64,000 nt of DNA from Streptomyces hyaluromycini (GCF_002217755.1 NZ_BCFL01000016.1:1408319-1472318), one strand, 5' to 3'; counted from the stretch's first letter, positions 20,668 to 28,988 are shown. A program made the numbers and translations. The notes: a model not told the origin generated them from the sequence alone.

Positions 20668-21894
20668 ATGAGCGCTGCAACCCCTCCCACCGAGCGCCGG
20701 GTCTCCGCCCGAGTCGGCGCGATCTCCGAGTCCGCCACCCTCGCCGTGGACGCCAAGGCAAAGGCCCTCAAGGCCGCCGGGCGCCCGGTGATCGGCTTCG
20801 GCGCCGGTGAGCCCGACTTCCCGACGCCGGACTACATCGTCGAGGCCGCCATCGAGGCCTGCAAGAACCCGAAGTACCACCGCTACACCCCGGCCGGCGG
20901 TCTGCCCGAGCTGAAGAACGCGATCGCCGCGAAGACGCTGCGCGACTCGGGCTACGAGGTGGACGCCTCCCAGGTCCTCGTCACCAACGGCGGCAAGCAG
21001 GCCATCTACGAGGCCTTCGCCGCGATCCTCGACCCGGGCGACGAGGTCATCGTCCCCGCCCCGTACTGGACCACGTACCCGGAGTCCATCCGCCTGGCCG
21101 GCGGTGTCCCGGTCGAGGTCGTCGCGGACGAGACCACCGGCTACCGCGTCTCCGTGGAGCAGCTGGAGGCGGCCCGCACCGAGAAGACGAAGGTCGTGCT
21201 CTTCGTCTCCCCGTCCAACCCGACCGGCGCGGTCTACAGCGAGGCCGAGACCGAGGCGATCGGCCGCTGGGCCGTGGAGCACGGTCTGTGGGTCCTCACG
21301 GACGAGATCTACGAGCACCTGGTCTACGGCGACGCGAAGTTCACCTCGCTGCCGGCGATCCTGCCCGAGCTGCGCGACAAGTGCATCGTGGTCAACGGTG
21401 TGGCGAAGACGTACGCCATGACCGGCTGGCGGGTGGGCTGGGTCATCGGCCCCAAGGACGTCGTCAAGGCGGCCACCAACCTCCAGTCGCACGCCACCTC
21501 CAACGTCTCCAACGTGGCGCAGGTCGCCGCCCTGGCCGCCGTCTCCGGCGACCTGGAGGCCGTGGCGACGATGCGCGAGGCCTTCGACCGGCGCCGCCAG
21601 ACGATCGTGCGGATGCTCAACGAGATCGACGGCGTGCTCTGCCCGGAGCCCGAGGGCGCCTTCTACGCTTACCCGTCGGTCAAGGCGCTGCTCGGCAAGG
21701 AGATCCGCGGCAAGCGCCCGGCCTCCTCGGTGGAGCTGGCCGAGCTGATCCTGGAGGAGGCAGAGGTCGCCGTCGTCCCCGGCGAGGCCTTCGGCACGCC
21801 CGGCTACCTGCGCCTGTCGTACGCGCTGGGTGACGAGGACCTCGTCGAGGGCGTGAGCCGGATGCAGAAGCTCCTGTCGGAAGCCAAGGACTGA
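20668..21894 (+). CDS. aspC: PLP-dependent class I aminotransferase (aspartate aminotransferase)
   Basis: 408 residues from ATG 20668 (an in-frame ATG at 20659 is an alternative). This is a fold-type I aminotransferase: [14 protein letters not shown] substrate loop near the start, [20 protein letters not shown], the Schiff-base lysine K247 in [16 protein letters not shown], and the C-terminal arginine region GYLRLSYA. It is the close homolog of Streptomyces aspartate aminotransferases found beside secE/tRNA-Trp; substrate preference cannot be read with certainty. It diverges from tRNA-Trp, and a hairpin follows at 21928-21958. Confidence 0.88.
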   Translation: MSAATPPTERRVSARVGAISESATLAVDAKAKALKAAGRPVIGFGAGEPDFPTPDYIVEAAIEACKNPKYHRYTPAGGLPELKNAIAAKTLRDSGYEVDASQVLVTNGGKQAIYEAFAAILDPGDEVIVPAPYWTTYPESIRLAGGVPVEVVADETTGYRVSVEQLEAARTEKTKVVLFVSPSNPTGAVYSEAETEAIGRWAVEHGLWVLTDEIYEHLVYGDAKFTSLPAILPELRDKCIVVNGVAKTYAMTGWRVGWVIGPKDVVKAATNLQSHATSNVSNVAQVAALAAVSGDLEAVATMREAFDRRRQTIVRMLNEIDGVLCPEPEGAFYAYPSVKALLGKEIRGKRPASSVELAELILEEAEVAVVPGEAFGTPGYLRLSYALGDEDLVEGVSRMQKLLSEAKD

Positions 21895-21927
21895 CCCTCT
21901 CCGCGAAAGCACGCTCCACGCGCGCGT

Positions 21928-21958
21928 ACGGGCCGTCTCCCACGGGGAGGCGGCCCGT
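21928..21958 (+). terminator. Terminator after the aminotransferase
   Basis: ACGGGCCG-t-CTCCC pairs with GGGAG-g-CGGCCCGT across a 3-nt loop (21928-21958), starting 34 bp beyond the stop. Confidence 0.75.
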
Positions 21959-22055
21959 TCTCGTGTCCGGTCCTCGGTGCGCTCTCGTGTGCGAGCAAGG
22001 CCACTAACGGGGAATCCGCTACCGGTAGGACAGCCGCGTACGGCAGGATCCTGGA

Positions 22056-23096
22056 ATGGAGCACGTACGTGATGTCTCTGAGCTGCCGAAAGCTCATCTG
22101 CATCTGCACTTCACCGGTTCGATGCGGCCGGCAACCGTCCTGGAACTGGCCGACAAATACGGCGTGCGCCTCCCCGAGGCGCTCACCGACGCCCTGACCA
22201 GCGGCGAACCACCGAGACTACGGGCCACCGACGAGCGGGGCTGGTTCCGCTTCCAGCGGCTGTACGACGCCGCTCGCTCCTGCCTGAGAGAGCCCGAGGA
22301 CATCCGGCGCCTGGTCCGGGAGGCCGCCGAGGAGGATCTGAAGGACGGCTCGCGCTGGCTGGAGATCCAGGTGGACCCGACGTCGTACGCCCCGCGGCTC
22401 GGCGGTCTGATCCCGGCCCTGGAGATCATCCTGGACGCGGTCGAGACGACCTCCCGGGAGACCGGCCTCGGCATGCGTGTCCTGGTGGCCGCGAACCGTA
22501 TGAAGCACCCCTTGGACGCGCGGACGCTGGCCCGGCTCGCCGTCCGGTACGCGGACCGGGGCGTGGTCGGCTTCGGGCTGTCGAACGACGAGCGACGGGG
22601 CATGGCGCGGGACTTCGACCGGGCGTTCCACATCGCGCGCGAGGGCGGCCTGCTGGCGGCCCCGCACGGCGGCGAGCTGACCGGCCCGGCGTCGGTGCGG
22701 GACTGCCTGGACGACCTGCACGCCTCCCGGATCGGGCACGGCGTGCGGGCGGCGGAGGACCCGAGGCTGCTCAAGCGCCTGGCGGACCGGGAGATCACCT
22801 GCGAGGTGTGCCCGGCCTCCAACGTGGCCCTGGGCGTCTACGAGAAGCCCGAGGACGTGCCGCTGCGCACCCTCTTCGAGGCGGGCGTGCCGCTGGCCCT
22901 GGGCGCCGACGACCCGCTCCTGTTCGGCTCCCGGCTTGCCGCGCAGTACGACATCGCGCGCGTGCACCACGCCTTCACGGACGCCGAACTGGCGGAACTG
23001 GCCCGCCAGTCGGTCCGGGGCTCGGCTGCACCGGAGGACGTGAAGTCCGGGCTTCTGGCGGACATCGACGCCTGGCTGGTCGCGCCGGTGTCCTGA
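22056..23096 (+). CDS. add: Adenosine deaminase family protein
   Basis: 346 residues. Metal-binding histidines lie in KAHLHLHFTGS (H14, H16, H18). The catalytic His-Gly-Gly-Glu is seen in APHGGELTG, a further histidine in RIGHGVRA, and the aspartate pair in LGADDPLLFGSRLAAQY. These are the active-site blocks of the adenosine/adenine deaminase family, which converts adenosine to inosine in purine salvage. The first motif reads HLHFTG rather than the more usual HxHLDG, so the exact substrate is less certain. It converges on the TetR gene with only 7 bp between the stops. Confidence 0.85.
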   Translation: MEHVRDVSELPKAHLHLHFTGSMRPATVLELADKYGVRLPEALTDALTSGEPPRLRATDERGWFRFQRLYDAARSCLREPEDIRRLVREAAEEDLKDGSRWLEIQVDPTSYAPRLGGLIPALEIILDAVETTSRETGLGMRVLVAANRMKHPLDARTLARLAVRYADRGVVGFGLSNDERRGMARDFDRAFHIAREGGLLAAPHGGELTGPASVRDCLDDLHASRIGHGVRAAEDPRLLKRLADREITCEVCPASNVALGVYEKPEDVPLRTLFEAGVPLALGADDPLLFGSRLAAQYDIARVHHAFTDAELAELARQSVRGSAAPEDVKSGLLADIDAWLVAPVS

Positions 23097-23103
23097 TTGC
23101 CGG

Positions 23104-23733
23104 TCACGCCCCGGTGGCAGGGCGGGCGCGCTCCTCGGCGACGGAGAGCCCGCCCAGCAGGGTGCGGGCGATGCGGGCGGCGAACGTGTCGACCGGCGGG
23201 CGCTCGCCGGTCGAGGTCGCCTCGTAGGCGAAGACGCGCTGGACACAGGCGCCGAGGAGGAGGGCGGCGGCCGCGGTGGTGTCGGCGTCGGGGCGGATCC
23301 GGCCGACCGCCTTCTCGGCGCACAGGTAGGCGTCGAGGGCTCTCATCGGCACATGCGGTCCCGCGCCGATGGTGCGCAGTTTGTCGTCGAGCTTCCGCTT
23401 GAGCTGCTGCTCGGCGTAGAGGGAGGCGGCGATCGGGAAGCTCGCCTCGTAGAAGAGGGCGGCCTGACGGGCGATCTGAGTGAGGTTGTCCTCCAGGCTG
23501 CCCCGGCCGGGTTCCACGGTGAGCTCGCCGAGGAGCGGGAGAAGCCGCGGCAGCCGCTCGGTCAGGACGTGCACGAACAGTTCTTCCTTGCTGGGGAAGT
23601 ACTTGTAGAGGGCCGCCTCGGAACAGCCGGCCGCCCTGGCGATCTCCTTGGTGGTGGCACGGGCGAGCCCGACGGTGCGCATCAGCTCGTGAGCGGCGTC
23701 GAGGATGCGGACGCGGGCCGGTTTCTGCTCCAT
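23104..23733 (-). CDS. TetR family regulator (209 aa)
   Basis: ATG 23733 begins MEQKPARVRILDAAHELM; the N-terminal helix-turn-helix is clear (ATTKEIARAAGCSEAALYKYFPSKEELF), followed by an all-helical ligand domain. It is divergently placed from the NAD(P)-binding gene at 23897. The intergenic region has two copies of an 18-bp palindrome beginning GGTGAGTG (23797-23814 and 23834-23851), so it very likely represses itself and that neighbour. The inducer is unknown. Confidence 0.88.
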   Translation of the reverse strand: MEQKPARVRILDAAHELMRTVGLARATTKEIARAAGCSEAALYKYFPSKEELFVHVLTERLPRLLPLLGELTVEPGRGSLEDNLTQIARQAALFYEASFPIAASLYAEQQLKRKLDDKLRTIGAGPHVPMRALDAYLCAEKAVGRIRPDADTTAAAALLLGACVQRVFAYEATSTGERPPVDTFAARIARTLLGGLSVAEERARPATGA

Positions 23734-23796
23734 GGCATCCAAGGATCACATGCCCCTTCCTGCGGCTTCGACGGACTTCCCCGAAGGGCCTTGACT

Positions 23797-23814
23797 GGTG
23801 AGTGAATACTTACC
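23797..23814. promoter_or_regulatory. TetR operator site 1 (imperfect)
   Basis: GGTGAGTGAATACTTACC: the left arm is identical to site 2 and the right arm carries two mismatches to a perfect palindrome. It lies immediately after TTGACT at 23791-23796, a possible -35 hexamer. Confidence 0.6.
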
Positions 23815-23833
23815 CACTCTAGGAGGAGACAGA

Positions 23834-23851
23834 GGTGAGTGAACACTCACC
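23834..23851. promoter_or_regulatory. TetR operator site 2 (perfect arms)
   Basis: GGTGAGTGAACACTCACC: 8-bp arms match perfectly around a 2-bp centre. Its centre is 37 bp from that of site 1, and it lies 46 bp upstream of the 23897 start. Confidence 0.7.
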
Positions 23852-23896
23852 CACCACTCTTGCCGCCACTCTTGCTGTCCTGGAACGGGAGCAGTC

Positions 23897-24526
23897 ATGA
23901 ATCTCACTGTGTTCGGCGCGACCGGCGGGATCGGCCGGGAGCTGGTCCGTCAGGCGCTGGCGTCCGGCCACCGGGTCACGGCGGTGGTCCGCGACCCCGC
24001 CCGGCTGACCGTGACCGGTACGGGCCTGGAGGTGGTCCGCGCGGACCTCACCGACCCCGAGGTGATCCGCCCGGCGCTGAGCGGCCGGAACGCGGTCCTG
24101 TCCGGCCTGGGCCCGCGCGGCCGGGGCGACGCCGGCGTCGCCGCCCGGCTGACCCGCACGGTCCTGGCCGCCATGGAGGCGGAGGCCGTACGACGGCTGG
24201 TGGTGGTCAGCGCCGCGCCGGTGGGCCCGGAACCGGACGACGGCCTCCTGGACCGCTCCATGCGCGGTCTGGTCTCCACCGTCCTCAAGCCGGTCTACGA
24301 CGACCTGCGCGAGATGGAGGCCGAACTGTCCCGCAGCGGCACCGACTGGACCTCCGTACGCCCGCCGCGCCTGCAGGACAAGCCGCTGACCGGTACCTAC
24401 CGCACGGTGGTGGGCGGCTTCCCGCGCAAGGGACGCTTCATCGCGCGGGCGGACGTGGCCCACGCGATGCTGGCGATGATCGAGGACGCCGGGACGGTGA
24501 AGCAGGGGGTGGGAGTGGCGTACTGA
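23897..24526 (+). CDS. NAD(P)-binding atypical SDR family protein (209 aa)
   Basis: The N-terminus has the Rossmann nucleotide-binding motif VFGATGGIGRELVRQAL and an NADP-favouring arginine after the second strand (VVRDPARL). Later strands match NmrA/SDR_a5-type proteins (VRRLVVVSAAPVG, DWTSVRPPRLQDKPLTG, ARADVAHAMLAMIE). No classical Tyr-x3-Lys pair is obvious. The ATG at 23897 follows GGGAG. It diverges from the TetR gene and shares the two palindromic operators, so it is the probable regulated target. The substrate is unknown. Confidence 0.75.
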   Translation: MNLTVFGATGGIGRELVRQALASGHRVTAVVRDPARLTVTGTGLEVVRADLTDPEVIRPALSGRNAVLSGLGPRGRGDAGVAARLTRTVLAAMEAEAVRRLVVVSAAPVGPEPDDGLLDRSMRGLVSTVLKPVYDDLREMEAELSRSGTDWTSVRPPRLQDKPLTGTYRTVVGGFPRKGRFIARADVAHAMLAMIEDAGTVKQGVGVAY

Positions 24527-24547
24527 GCCTCCGGCTCGCGGCTCCTG

Positions 24548-24585
24548 CCTCTCTGGAGGCTCACGCCCTCTCTAGAGGCTCACGC
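24548..24585. repeat. murB: 19-bp tandem duplication spanning the murB stop codon
   Basis: CCTCTCTGGAGGCTCACGC (24548-24566) is directly followed by CCTCTCTAGAGGCTCACGC (24567-24585), one mismatch. The mismatch falls in the murB stop (CTA, i.e. TAG on the coding strand) in the second copy; in the first copy it reads CAG. Confidence 0.85.
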
Positions 24586-25627
24586 CGACGGTCACCGGCT
24601 CGTTGACCAGGGTCACGCCGAAGGCCTCCCGGACCCCGGCGACGACCTCCCGAGCCAGCGCCAGCAGATCCTCGGTCGTGGCCCCGCCCCGGTTGGTCAG
24701 CGCCAGCGTGTGCTTCGTGGAGATCCTGGCCGCGCCACTGCCGTACCCCTTGGTGAACCCGGCCTTGTCGATCAGCCAGGCCGCCGAGGTCTTGGTACGC
24801 CCGTCCCCCGCCGGGTAGGCGGGTGGCTCGGCCGTGTCCCCCAGCCGCTCCCGCACGCGCGCGTGGAAGGCGGCGAACTGCTCGTCCGTGAGGATCGGGT
24901 TGGTGAAGAAGGACCCCGCCGACCAGGTGTCGTGGTCCTCGGGATCCAGCACCATCCCCTTCCCGGCGCGCAGCTTGAGCACCGCCTCGCGGACCTCGGC
25001 GAGCGGCGCCCGGTCCCCCGGCTCCACCCCGAGCGCTCGCGCGGCCTCCGCGTACCGCACCGGCGCCGACAGCCCGCCGGCGTCCTCCAGTCCGAACCGG
25101 ACGCGCAGGACGACGTAGCGCTCGGGGTCGGCCTTGAAGCGGCTGTGCCGGTATGAAAACGCGCACTCCTCGTTGGCCAGCGTCACCGTCTCGCCGCTCC
25201 GCCGGTCGTACGCGACGACCTCGGTGACGGTCGCGGAGACCTCCTGGCCGTACGCCCCCACGTTCTGGATGGGCGTGGCCCCGGCGGAGCCCGGGATCCC
25301 GGCGAGGCACTCGATGCCCGCGAGGCCGGCCTCTACGGTGCGGGCGACCGCGTCGGTCCACACCTCGCCGGCCGCCAGCTCCAGCGTCGTGCCGCGCAGT
25401 TCGAAGCCGGTGGTGGCGATGCGCAGGGCGGTGCCGTCGAAGCCCTTGTCGCCGATGACCAGGTTCGAGCCGCCGCCGATGACCAGCAGCGGGGTCCCGC
25501 TGTCGTCGGCCGCGCGGACGGCGGCGACGACCTCGGCGTCGGTGGTGGCGGTGACCAGCCGGGTGGCGGGGCCGCCGAGCCGGAAGGTGGTGAGGGGGGC
25601 GAGGGGGGCGTCGTGGAGTTCCTGCAC
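24572..25627 (-). CDS. murB: UDP-N-acetylmuramate dehydrogenase
   Basis: 351 residues from GTG 25627 (VQELHDAPLAPLTTFRLGG). The FAD-binding segment LLVIGGGSNLVIGD, the G-I-P-G-S-A-G-A-T-P-I-Q-N-V-G-A-Y-G-Q-E block with active-site residues, and the AGSFFTNPIL / KTSAAWLIDKAGFTKGYGSG blocks mark MurB. It reduces UDP-GlcNAc-enolpyruvate to UDP-MurNAc in cytoplasmic peptidoglycan synthesis. A further 30 codons are open upstream, but they encode the shadow of an inverted repeat and are rejected as a start. It converges on the NAD(P)-binding gene, with the stop lying in a 19-bp duplication. Confidence 0.95.
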   Translation of the reverse strand: MQELHDAPLAPLTTFRLGGPATRLVTATTDAEVVAAVRAADDSGTPLLVIGGGSNLVIGDKGFDGTALRIATTGFELRGTTLELAAGEVWTDAVARTVEAGLAGIECLAGIPGSAGATPIQNVGAYGQEVSATVTEVVAYDRRSGETVTLANEECAFSYRHSRFKADPERYVVLRVRFGLEDAGGLSAPVRYAEAARALGVEPGDRAPLAEVREAVLKLRAGKGMVLDPEDHDTWSAGSFFTNPILTDEQFAAFHARVRERLGDTAEPPAYPAGDGRTKTSAAWLIDKAGFTKGYGSGAARISTKHTLALTNRGGATTEDLLALAREVVAGVREAFGVTLVNEPVTVGVSL

Positions 25628-25672
25628 GCGCCCAAGACTACGAGACGCCACCGACAGTCCCACCGCCAAGAG

Positions 25673-25729
25673 CGGCACGCGCGCGTGGGGCCCCGTCCGC
25701 CGAGAACGGGGCCCCACGCGCGCGTGCCG
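25673..25729. terminator. Very long perfect hairpin between MFS gene and murB
   Basis: A 24-bp perfect stem (25673-25696 with 25706-25729) around a 9-nt loop, starting 11 bp past the MFS stop at 25740. It insulates murB from the transporter unit. Confidence 0.85.
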
Positions 25730-25739
25730 TCAGCCGTCG

Positions 25740-27176
25740 TCAGCCGCCGACGGTCTCCAGCGCCGGGGCCGGCTCCCCCTCGGCGACGAGCCGCGCGGCG
25801 CGCCGCCGGCCGGGGATGGCCAGGGCCGCGATCCCGGCGAGGACCACCACGGCCGAGCCGGTGAACAGGGCGGGCTTCAGTCCGTCCACGAAGCTCTGGG
25901 CGCTCTCGTAGCCGCCCTGGGCGGAGAAGATGGACGACATGACCGCGACGCCGAGTGCGCCGCCGACCTCGCGCAGCGCGTTGTTGGCGCCGGAGGCGAT
26001 GCCCTGTTCCTGCGGCCGTACGGCGGACATCACCAGGTTGGCGGCCGGGGCGAAGTACAGGGCCATGCCGATGCCGCTGATGATCAGGCCGGGCAGCTGG
26101 GCGGCGTAGGAGGCGTCGGCGGTGACGACGGAGGCCAGGTAGCCGAGCCCGGCGGCCTGCAGGAAGAGTCCGGCCGCGACGACCGGGCGGCCGCCTACGC
26201 GGTCGGACAGGATGCCCGCGATCGGCGCGACGATCATCGGCATGCCGGTCCAGGGCAGCATCCTGAGGCCCGCCTCGGTGGGCGAGTAGCCGAGCACGCC
26301 CTGCATGTACTGGCTGAGCAGGAAGATCGACCCGAACATCCCGAGGAACATCAGCAGGCTGGCCGCGTTGATCCCGGAGAAGGCGCGGGAGCGGAAGAGC
26401 CGCATCGGCAGCATGGGGTTCTTGGCGCGGCTGCCGTGGAAGACGAAGCCGACGAGCAGGGCGGTGCCCGCGAACAGCCCGGTGAGCACGAGCGGGCCGG
26501 TCCAGCCGTCGGCGGGGCCGCGCACCAGGCCGTAGACGATCCCGAAGAGACCGCCGCTGGCGAGCAGGGTGCCGGGTATGTCGAGCGGGGCGCCGGTGCC
26601 GTGGGACTCGGCGAGGCGGAGGCGGGCGAGCGGCAGCAGGGCGAGGCCGAGCGGCACGTTCAGCCAGAAGATCCAGTGCCAGGACACGTGTTCGGTGAGG
26701 CTGCCGCCGATGAGCGGCCCGGAGGCGACCGCGAGCCCGTTGACGGCACCCCAGATGCCGTACGCCATCCCGCGTTTGGCCTCGGGCACGGCCGCCGTCA
26801 GCAGGGTGAGGGTGAGCGGCATCATGATCGCCGCGCCGACGCCCTGCACCGCGCGGGCGGCGATCAGGGAGTCGATGCCGGGCGCCATGGCCGCGGCGGC
26901 GGAGGCGCCGGTGAAGACGGTGAGCCCGGCGAGGAAGAGCCGGCGCCGGCCGAAGCGGTCGCCCAGGGCGGCGCCGAACATCAGCAGGACGGCGAAGGTG
27001 AGCGTGTAGGCGCTCACGGTCCATTCGAGGTCGTCCAGGGCTCCGCCGAGGTCCTTGCGGATGGAGGGCAGGGCGGTGGTGACGACGAGGTTGTCGAGGG
27101 CCGCCATGAATCCGGCGACGCTGGTGATGACGAGCGCCCATCCGGCGCCCCCGCGGCGTGCGGTCTCTTGTGACAT
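25740..27176 (-). CDS. MFS drug exporter, DHA2 (EmrB/QacA) type (478 aa)
   Basis: The ATG at 27176 follows GGGGGAG. The sequence has about 14 membrane helices and the MFS signatures GDRFGRRRLFLAG (motif A, after helix 2) and FWLNVPLGL (motif C-side DHA2 signature). The N-terminus carries LDNLVVTTALPSIRKDLG, where drug/proton antiporters often have a membrane aspartate. It would expel a toxic compound in exchange for protons. It lies downstream of a co-directional TetR gene, with palindromic operator sequences upstream; inducer and substrate are not readable. Confidence 0.88.
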   Translation of the reverse strand: MSQETARRGGAGWALVITSVAGFMAALDNLVVTTALPSIRKDLGGALDDLEWTVSAYTLTFAVLLMFGAALGDRFGRRRLFLAGLTVFTGASAAAAMAPGIDSLIAARAVQGVGAAIMMPLTLTLLTAAVPEAKRGMAYGIWGAVNGLAVASGPLIGGSLTEHVSWHWIFWLNVPLGLALLPLARLRLAESHGTGAPLDIPGTLLASGGLFGIVYGLVRGPADGWTGPLVLTGLFAGTALLVGFVFHGSRAKNPMLPMRLFRSRAFSGINAASLLMFLGMFGSIFLLSQYMQGVLGYSPTEAGLRMLPWTGMPMIVAPIAGILSDRVGGRPVVAAGLFLQAAGLGYLASVVTADASYAAQLPGLIISGIGMALYFAPAANLVMSAVRPQEQGIASGANNALREVGGALGVAVMSSIFSAQGGYESAQSFVDGLKPALFTGSAVVVLAGIAALAIPGRRRAARLVAEGEPAPALETVGG

Positions 27177-27185
27177 CGCTCCCCC

Positions 27186-27197
27186 AGAGCATGCTCT
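27186..27197. promoter_or_regulatory. 12-bp perfect palindrome just upstream of the MFS start
   Basis: AGAGCATGCTCT overlaps or abuts the ribosome binding region of the exporter gene (start 27176). It may be a second regulator site or an mRNA hairpin. Confidence 0.35.
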
Positions 27198-27208
27198 GCG
27201 TTGGTTAG

Positions 27209-27222
27209 TTAGTGATCACTAA
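27209..27222. promoter_or_regulatory. TetR operator upstream of the MFS gene
   Basis: TTAGTGATCACTAA is a perfect 14-bp palindrome in the tetR-MFS spacer, with an extra TTAG repeat on the left side. The related site at 27861-27880 lies upstream of tetR. Confidence 0.65.
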
Positions 27223-27270
27223 ATTTCTGGCCCAAGAAAAGGCCCTGGTCGGGAAAGGCGGACCGCCCCG

Positions 27271-27852
27271 TCACCCGTCGTTGCACTTCTCCAGCCGTCC
27301 CGTGGCCCCGGCATCCGGGAACATCCCCTGCCAGACCCGGTGTTCGGGCGGAAACCCCATGGCCGAGTAGGTGTTGATGAGCATCCCCTTGGCCAGGAAG
27401 GCCGTGGTGGCGTCGACGTCGACCCCCGAGAGCAGATGGACGGCGTCCCAGAGCCGCATCCAGCCGTCCCGCACCAGCTCACCGAACTCGTGCTCGCCCT
27501 CCGCCTCCGCGGCCGCGACGGTGATGTACGTCTGCATCTGCATCTGGAGCCGCTCCGGCCTCTCCTGGATCAGCCGCACATACGCCTCGCCCATGGCGCG
27601 CAGGGCCTCCTCGCCCTTCAGCCCCTCGGCCGTCTTCTCGAAGACCTCGCGCATGTCGTCGATGCAGCGCTGCGAAGCCGCGGCGAACATCGCCTTCTTG
27701 CCCGGGAAGAGCCGGAAGAGGTACGGCTGCGAGACCCCGACCCGCTTGGCGATCGCCTCGGTGGAGGTGCCGTAGTAGCCCCTCTGTGCGAACTCTGCGA
27801 TCGCCGCGCGGATGACGCTCTCGCGCCGCTCCTCTGCGCTCATCCTGACCAT
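27271..27852 (-). CDS. TetR family regulator of the adjacent exporter (193 aa)
   Basis: N-terminal helix-turn-helix: GYYGTSTEAIAKRVGVSQPYLFRLFPGKKAMF. The remainder is a helical ligand-binding domain containing EERRESVIRAAIAEF at the start. ATG 27852 is used; an in-frame ATG at 27843 is possible. It is transcribed toward the MFS gene. GTTAGT/ACTAAC half-sites lie upstream and a TTAGTGATCACTAA palindrome downstream, suggesting control of both genes. Confidence 0.88.
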   Translation of the reverse strand: MVRMSAEERRESVIRAAIAEFAQRGYYGTSTEAIAKRVGVSQPYLFRLFPGKKAMFAAASQRCIDDMREVFEKTAEGLKGEEALRAMGEAYVRLIQERPERLQMQMQTYITVAAAEAEGEHEFGELVRDGWMRLWDAVHLLSGVDVDATTAFLAKGMLINTYSAMGFPPEHRVWQGMFPDAGATGRLEKCNDG

Positions 27853-27860
27853 GCGAGAAA

Positions 27861-27880
27861 GTTAGTACTCAATCACTAAC
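27861..27880. promoter_or_regulatory. TetR operator upstream of its own gene
   Basis: GTTAGTACTCAATCACTAAC: GTTAGT and ACTAAC arms are separated by 8 bp. The half-sites match those at 27209-27222. It lies 8 bp upstream of the regulator start. Confidence 0.55.
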
Positions 27881-27929
27881 TACGTCAAGGGGGTCCCGAC
27901 CGCTGCACTACGGGGACCGCATACGCGTA

Positions 27930-27958
27930 AGGAGCGCCCCGCAATGGAGGGCGCCCCT
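27930..27958. terminator. Terminator after hadB-like gene
   Basis: AGGAGCGCCC (27930-27939) pairs with GGGCGCCCCT (27949-27958) with one mismatch, 17 bp past the dehydratase stop at 27975. Confidence 0.65.
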
Positions 27959-27974
27959 TACCGAGTCGCCGGGC

Positions 27975-28403
27975 TCAGCCCAGCCGCACGACCGCACGCG
28001 ACATGCCCAGCACCTTCTGCCCGGCGCTCATCGCCGTCAGGTCGACGCGCACGGTGTTGTCGTCGAGCTTGGCCGCGACCTTGCCGCTGACCTCGATCAG
28101 GGCGCCCTGGTCGTCGTTCGGGACGACGACGGGCTTGGTGAAGCGGACGCCGTAGTCGACGACCGCGCCCGGGTCGCCGGTCCAGTCGGTCACCACCCGG
28201 ATCGCCTCGGCCATGGTGAACATGCCGTGCGCGATGACGTCCGGCAGGCCGACCTCCTTGGCGAACTTCTCGTTCCAGTGGATCGGGTTGAAGTCCCCGG
28301 AGGCGCCCGCGTACCGCACCAGCGTGGCGCGGGTCACGGGGAAGGTCTGCGCCGGGAGTTCGGTGCCGACCTCGACGTCCTCGTAAGCGATCTTCGCCGT
28401 CAT
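27975..28403 (-). CDS. MaoC-like (3R)-hydroxyacyl dehydratase, HadB-type (142 aa)
   Basis: A single hot-dog domain with the hydratase-2 active site YAGASGDFNPIHWNEKFAKEVGLPDVIAHGM (catalytic D37 and H42). It would dehydrate 3-hydroxyacyl thioesters. In mycobacteria the HadAB dimer of FAS-II lies beside rpmG and the Thr/Met tRNAs, exactly as here. HadA-like proteins lack the catalytic dyad and bind the chain. The two genes are 7 bp apart and in the same order. Streptomyces makes no mycolic acids, so the physiological substrate is open. Confidence 0.85.
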   Translation of the reverse strand: MTAKIAYEDVEVGTELPAQTFPVTRATLVRYAGASGDFNPIHWNEKFAKEVGLPDVIAHGMFTMAEAIRVVTDWTGDPGAVVDYGVRFTKPVVVPNDDQGALIEVSGKVAAKLDDNTVRVDLTAMSAGQKVLGMSRAVVRLG

Positions 28404-28410
28404 CGGATCC

Positions 28411-28872
28411 TCACGCCCCCTCTTCCACGTCCGCCGCGCGGGCCACCAGCTTGGTCAGGGCGCTCACCACGAGCTCGCCCGCCTCGTCGTGGACGTCGCC
28501 GCGGATGTCGATGACGTCGTTGCCCGCGAGGGACTTGATGGCCTCGATGGTCGAGGTCACCGTCAGCCGGTCGCCGGCGCGCACCGGGCGCCGGTAGGCG
28601 AACTTCTGGTCGCCGTGCACCACCCGGCTGTAGTCCAGGCCGAGCTGCGGGTCCTCGACGACCTGTCCGGCCGCGCGGAAGGTGATCGAGAAGACAAAGG
28701 TCGGCGGGGCGATCACATCGGAATGGCCGAGCGCCTTGGCGGCCTCCGCGTCCGTGTACACGGGGTTGGCGTCGCCCACCGCCTCGGCGAACTCACGGAT
28801 CTTCTCCCGCCCCACCTCGTAGGGCTCGGTGGGTGGGTAGGTCCGTCCCACGAAGGACTGGTCGAGCGCCAT
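28411..28872 (-). CDS. MaoC N-terminal-like dehydratase, HadA-type (153 aa)
   Basis: ATG 28872 follows AGGAGGT. The hot-dog domain (VGREKIREFAEAVGDANPVYTDAEAAKALGHSDVIAPPTF) aligns with HadB, but the catalytic histidine position is Tyr in NPVYTD. It is therefore probably the non-catalytic partner that shapes the acyl-chain tunnel of a HadAB heterodimer. Further segments (GLDYSRVVHGDQKFAYRRPVRAGD) are typical of the family. It lies between rpmG and hadB. Confidence 0.82.
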   Translation of the reverse strand: MALDQSFVGRTYPPTEPYEVGREKIREFAEAVGDANPVYTDAEAAKALGHSDVIAPPTFVFSITFRAAGQVVEDPQLGLDYSRVVHGDQKFAYRRPVRAGDRLTVTSTIEAIKSLAGNDVIDIRGDVHDEAGELVVSALTKLVARAADVEEGA

Positions 28873-28942
28873 TGGCCCGGTACCTCCTGATGTCTGCTGT
28901 GATGCCCCACAAACTAGCGGGAAAGCCGTCCCCCGAAACGCC

Positions 28943-28974
28943 GTGAGGCCGCCCCCGAGTGGGGACGGCCTCAC
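28943..28974. terminator. Terminator after rpmG
   Basis: GTGAGGCCG-c-CCCC pairs with GGGG-a-CGGCCTCAC around GAGT (28943-28974), 14 bp beyond the L33 stop. It separates rpmG from the hadA-hadB-like pair. Confidence 0.75.
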
Positions 28975-28988
28975 GAACGAGCCTGTTG

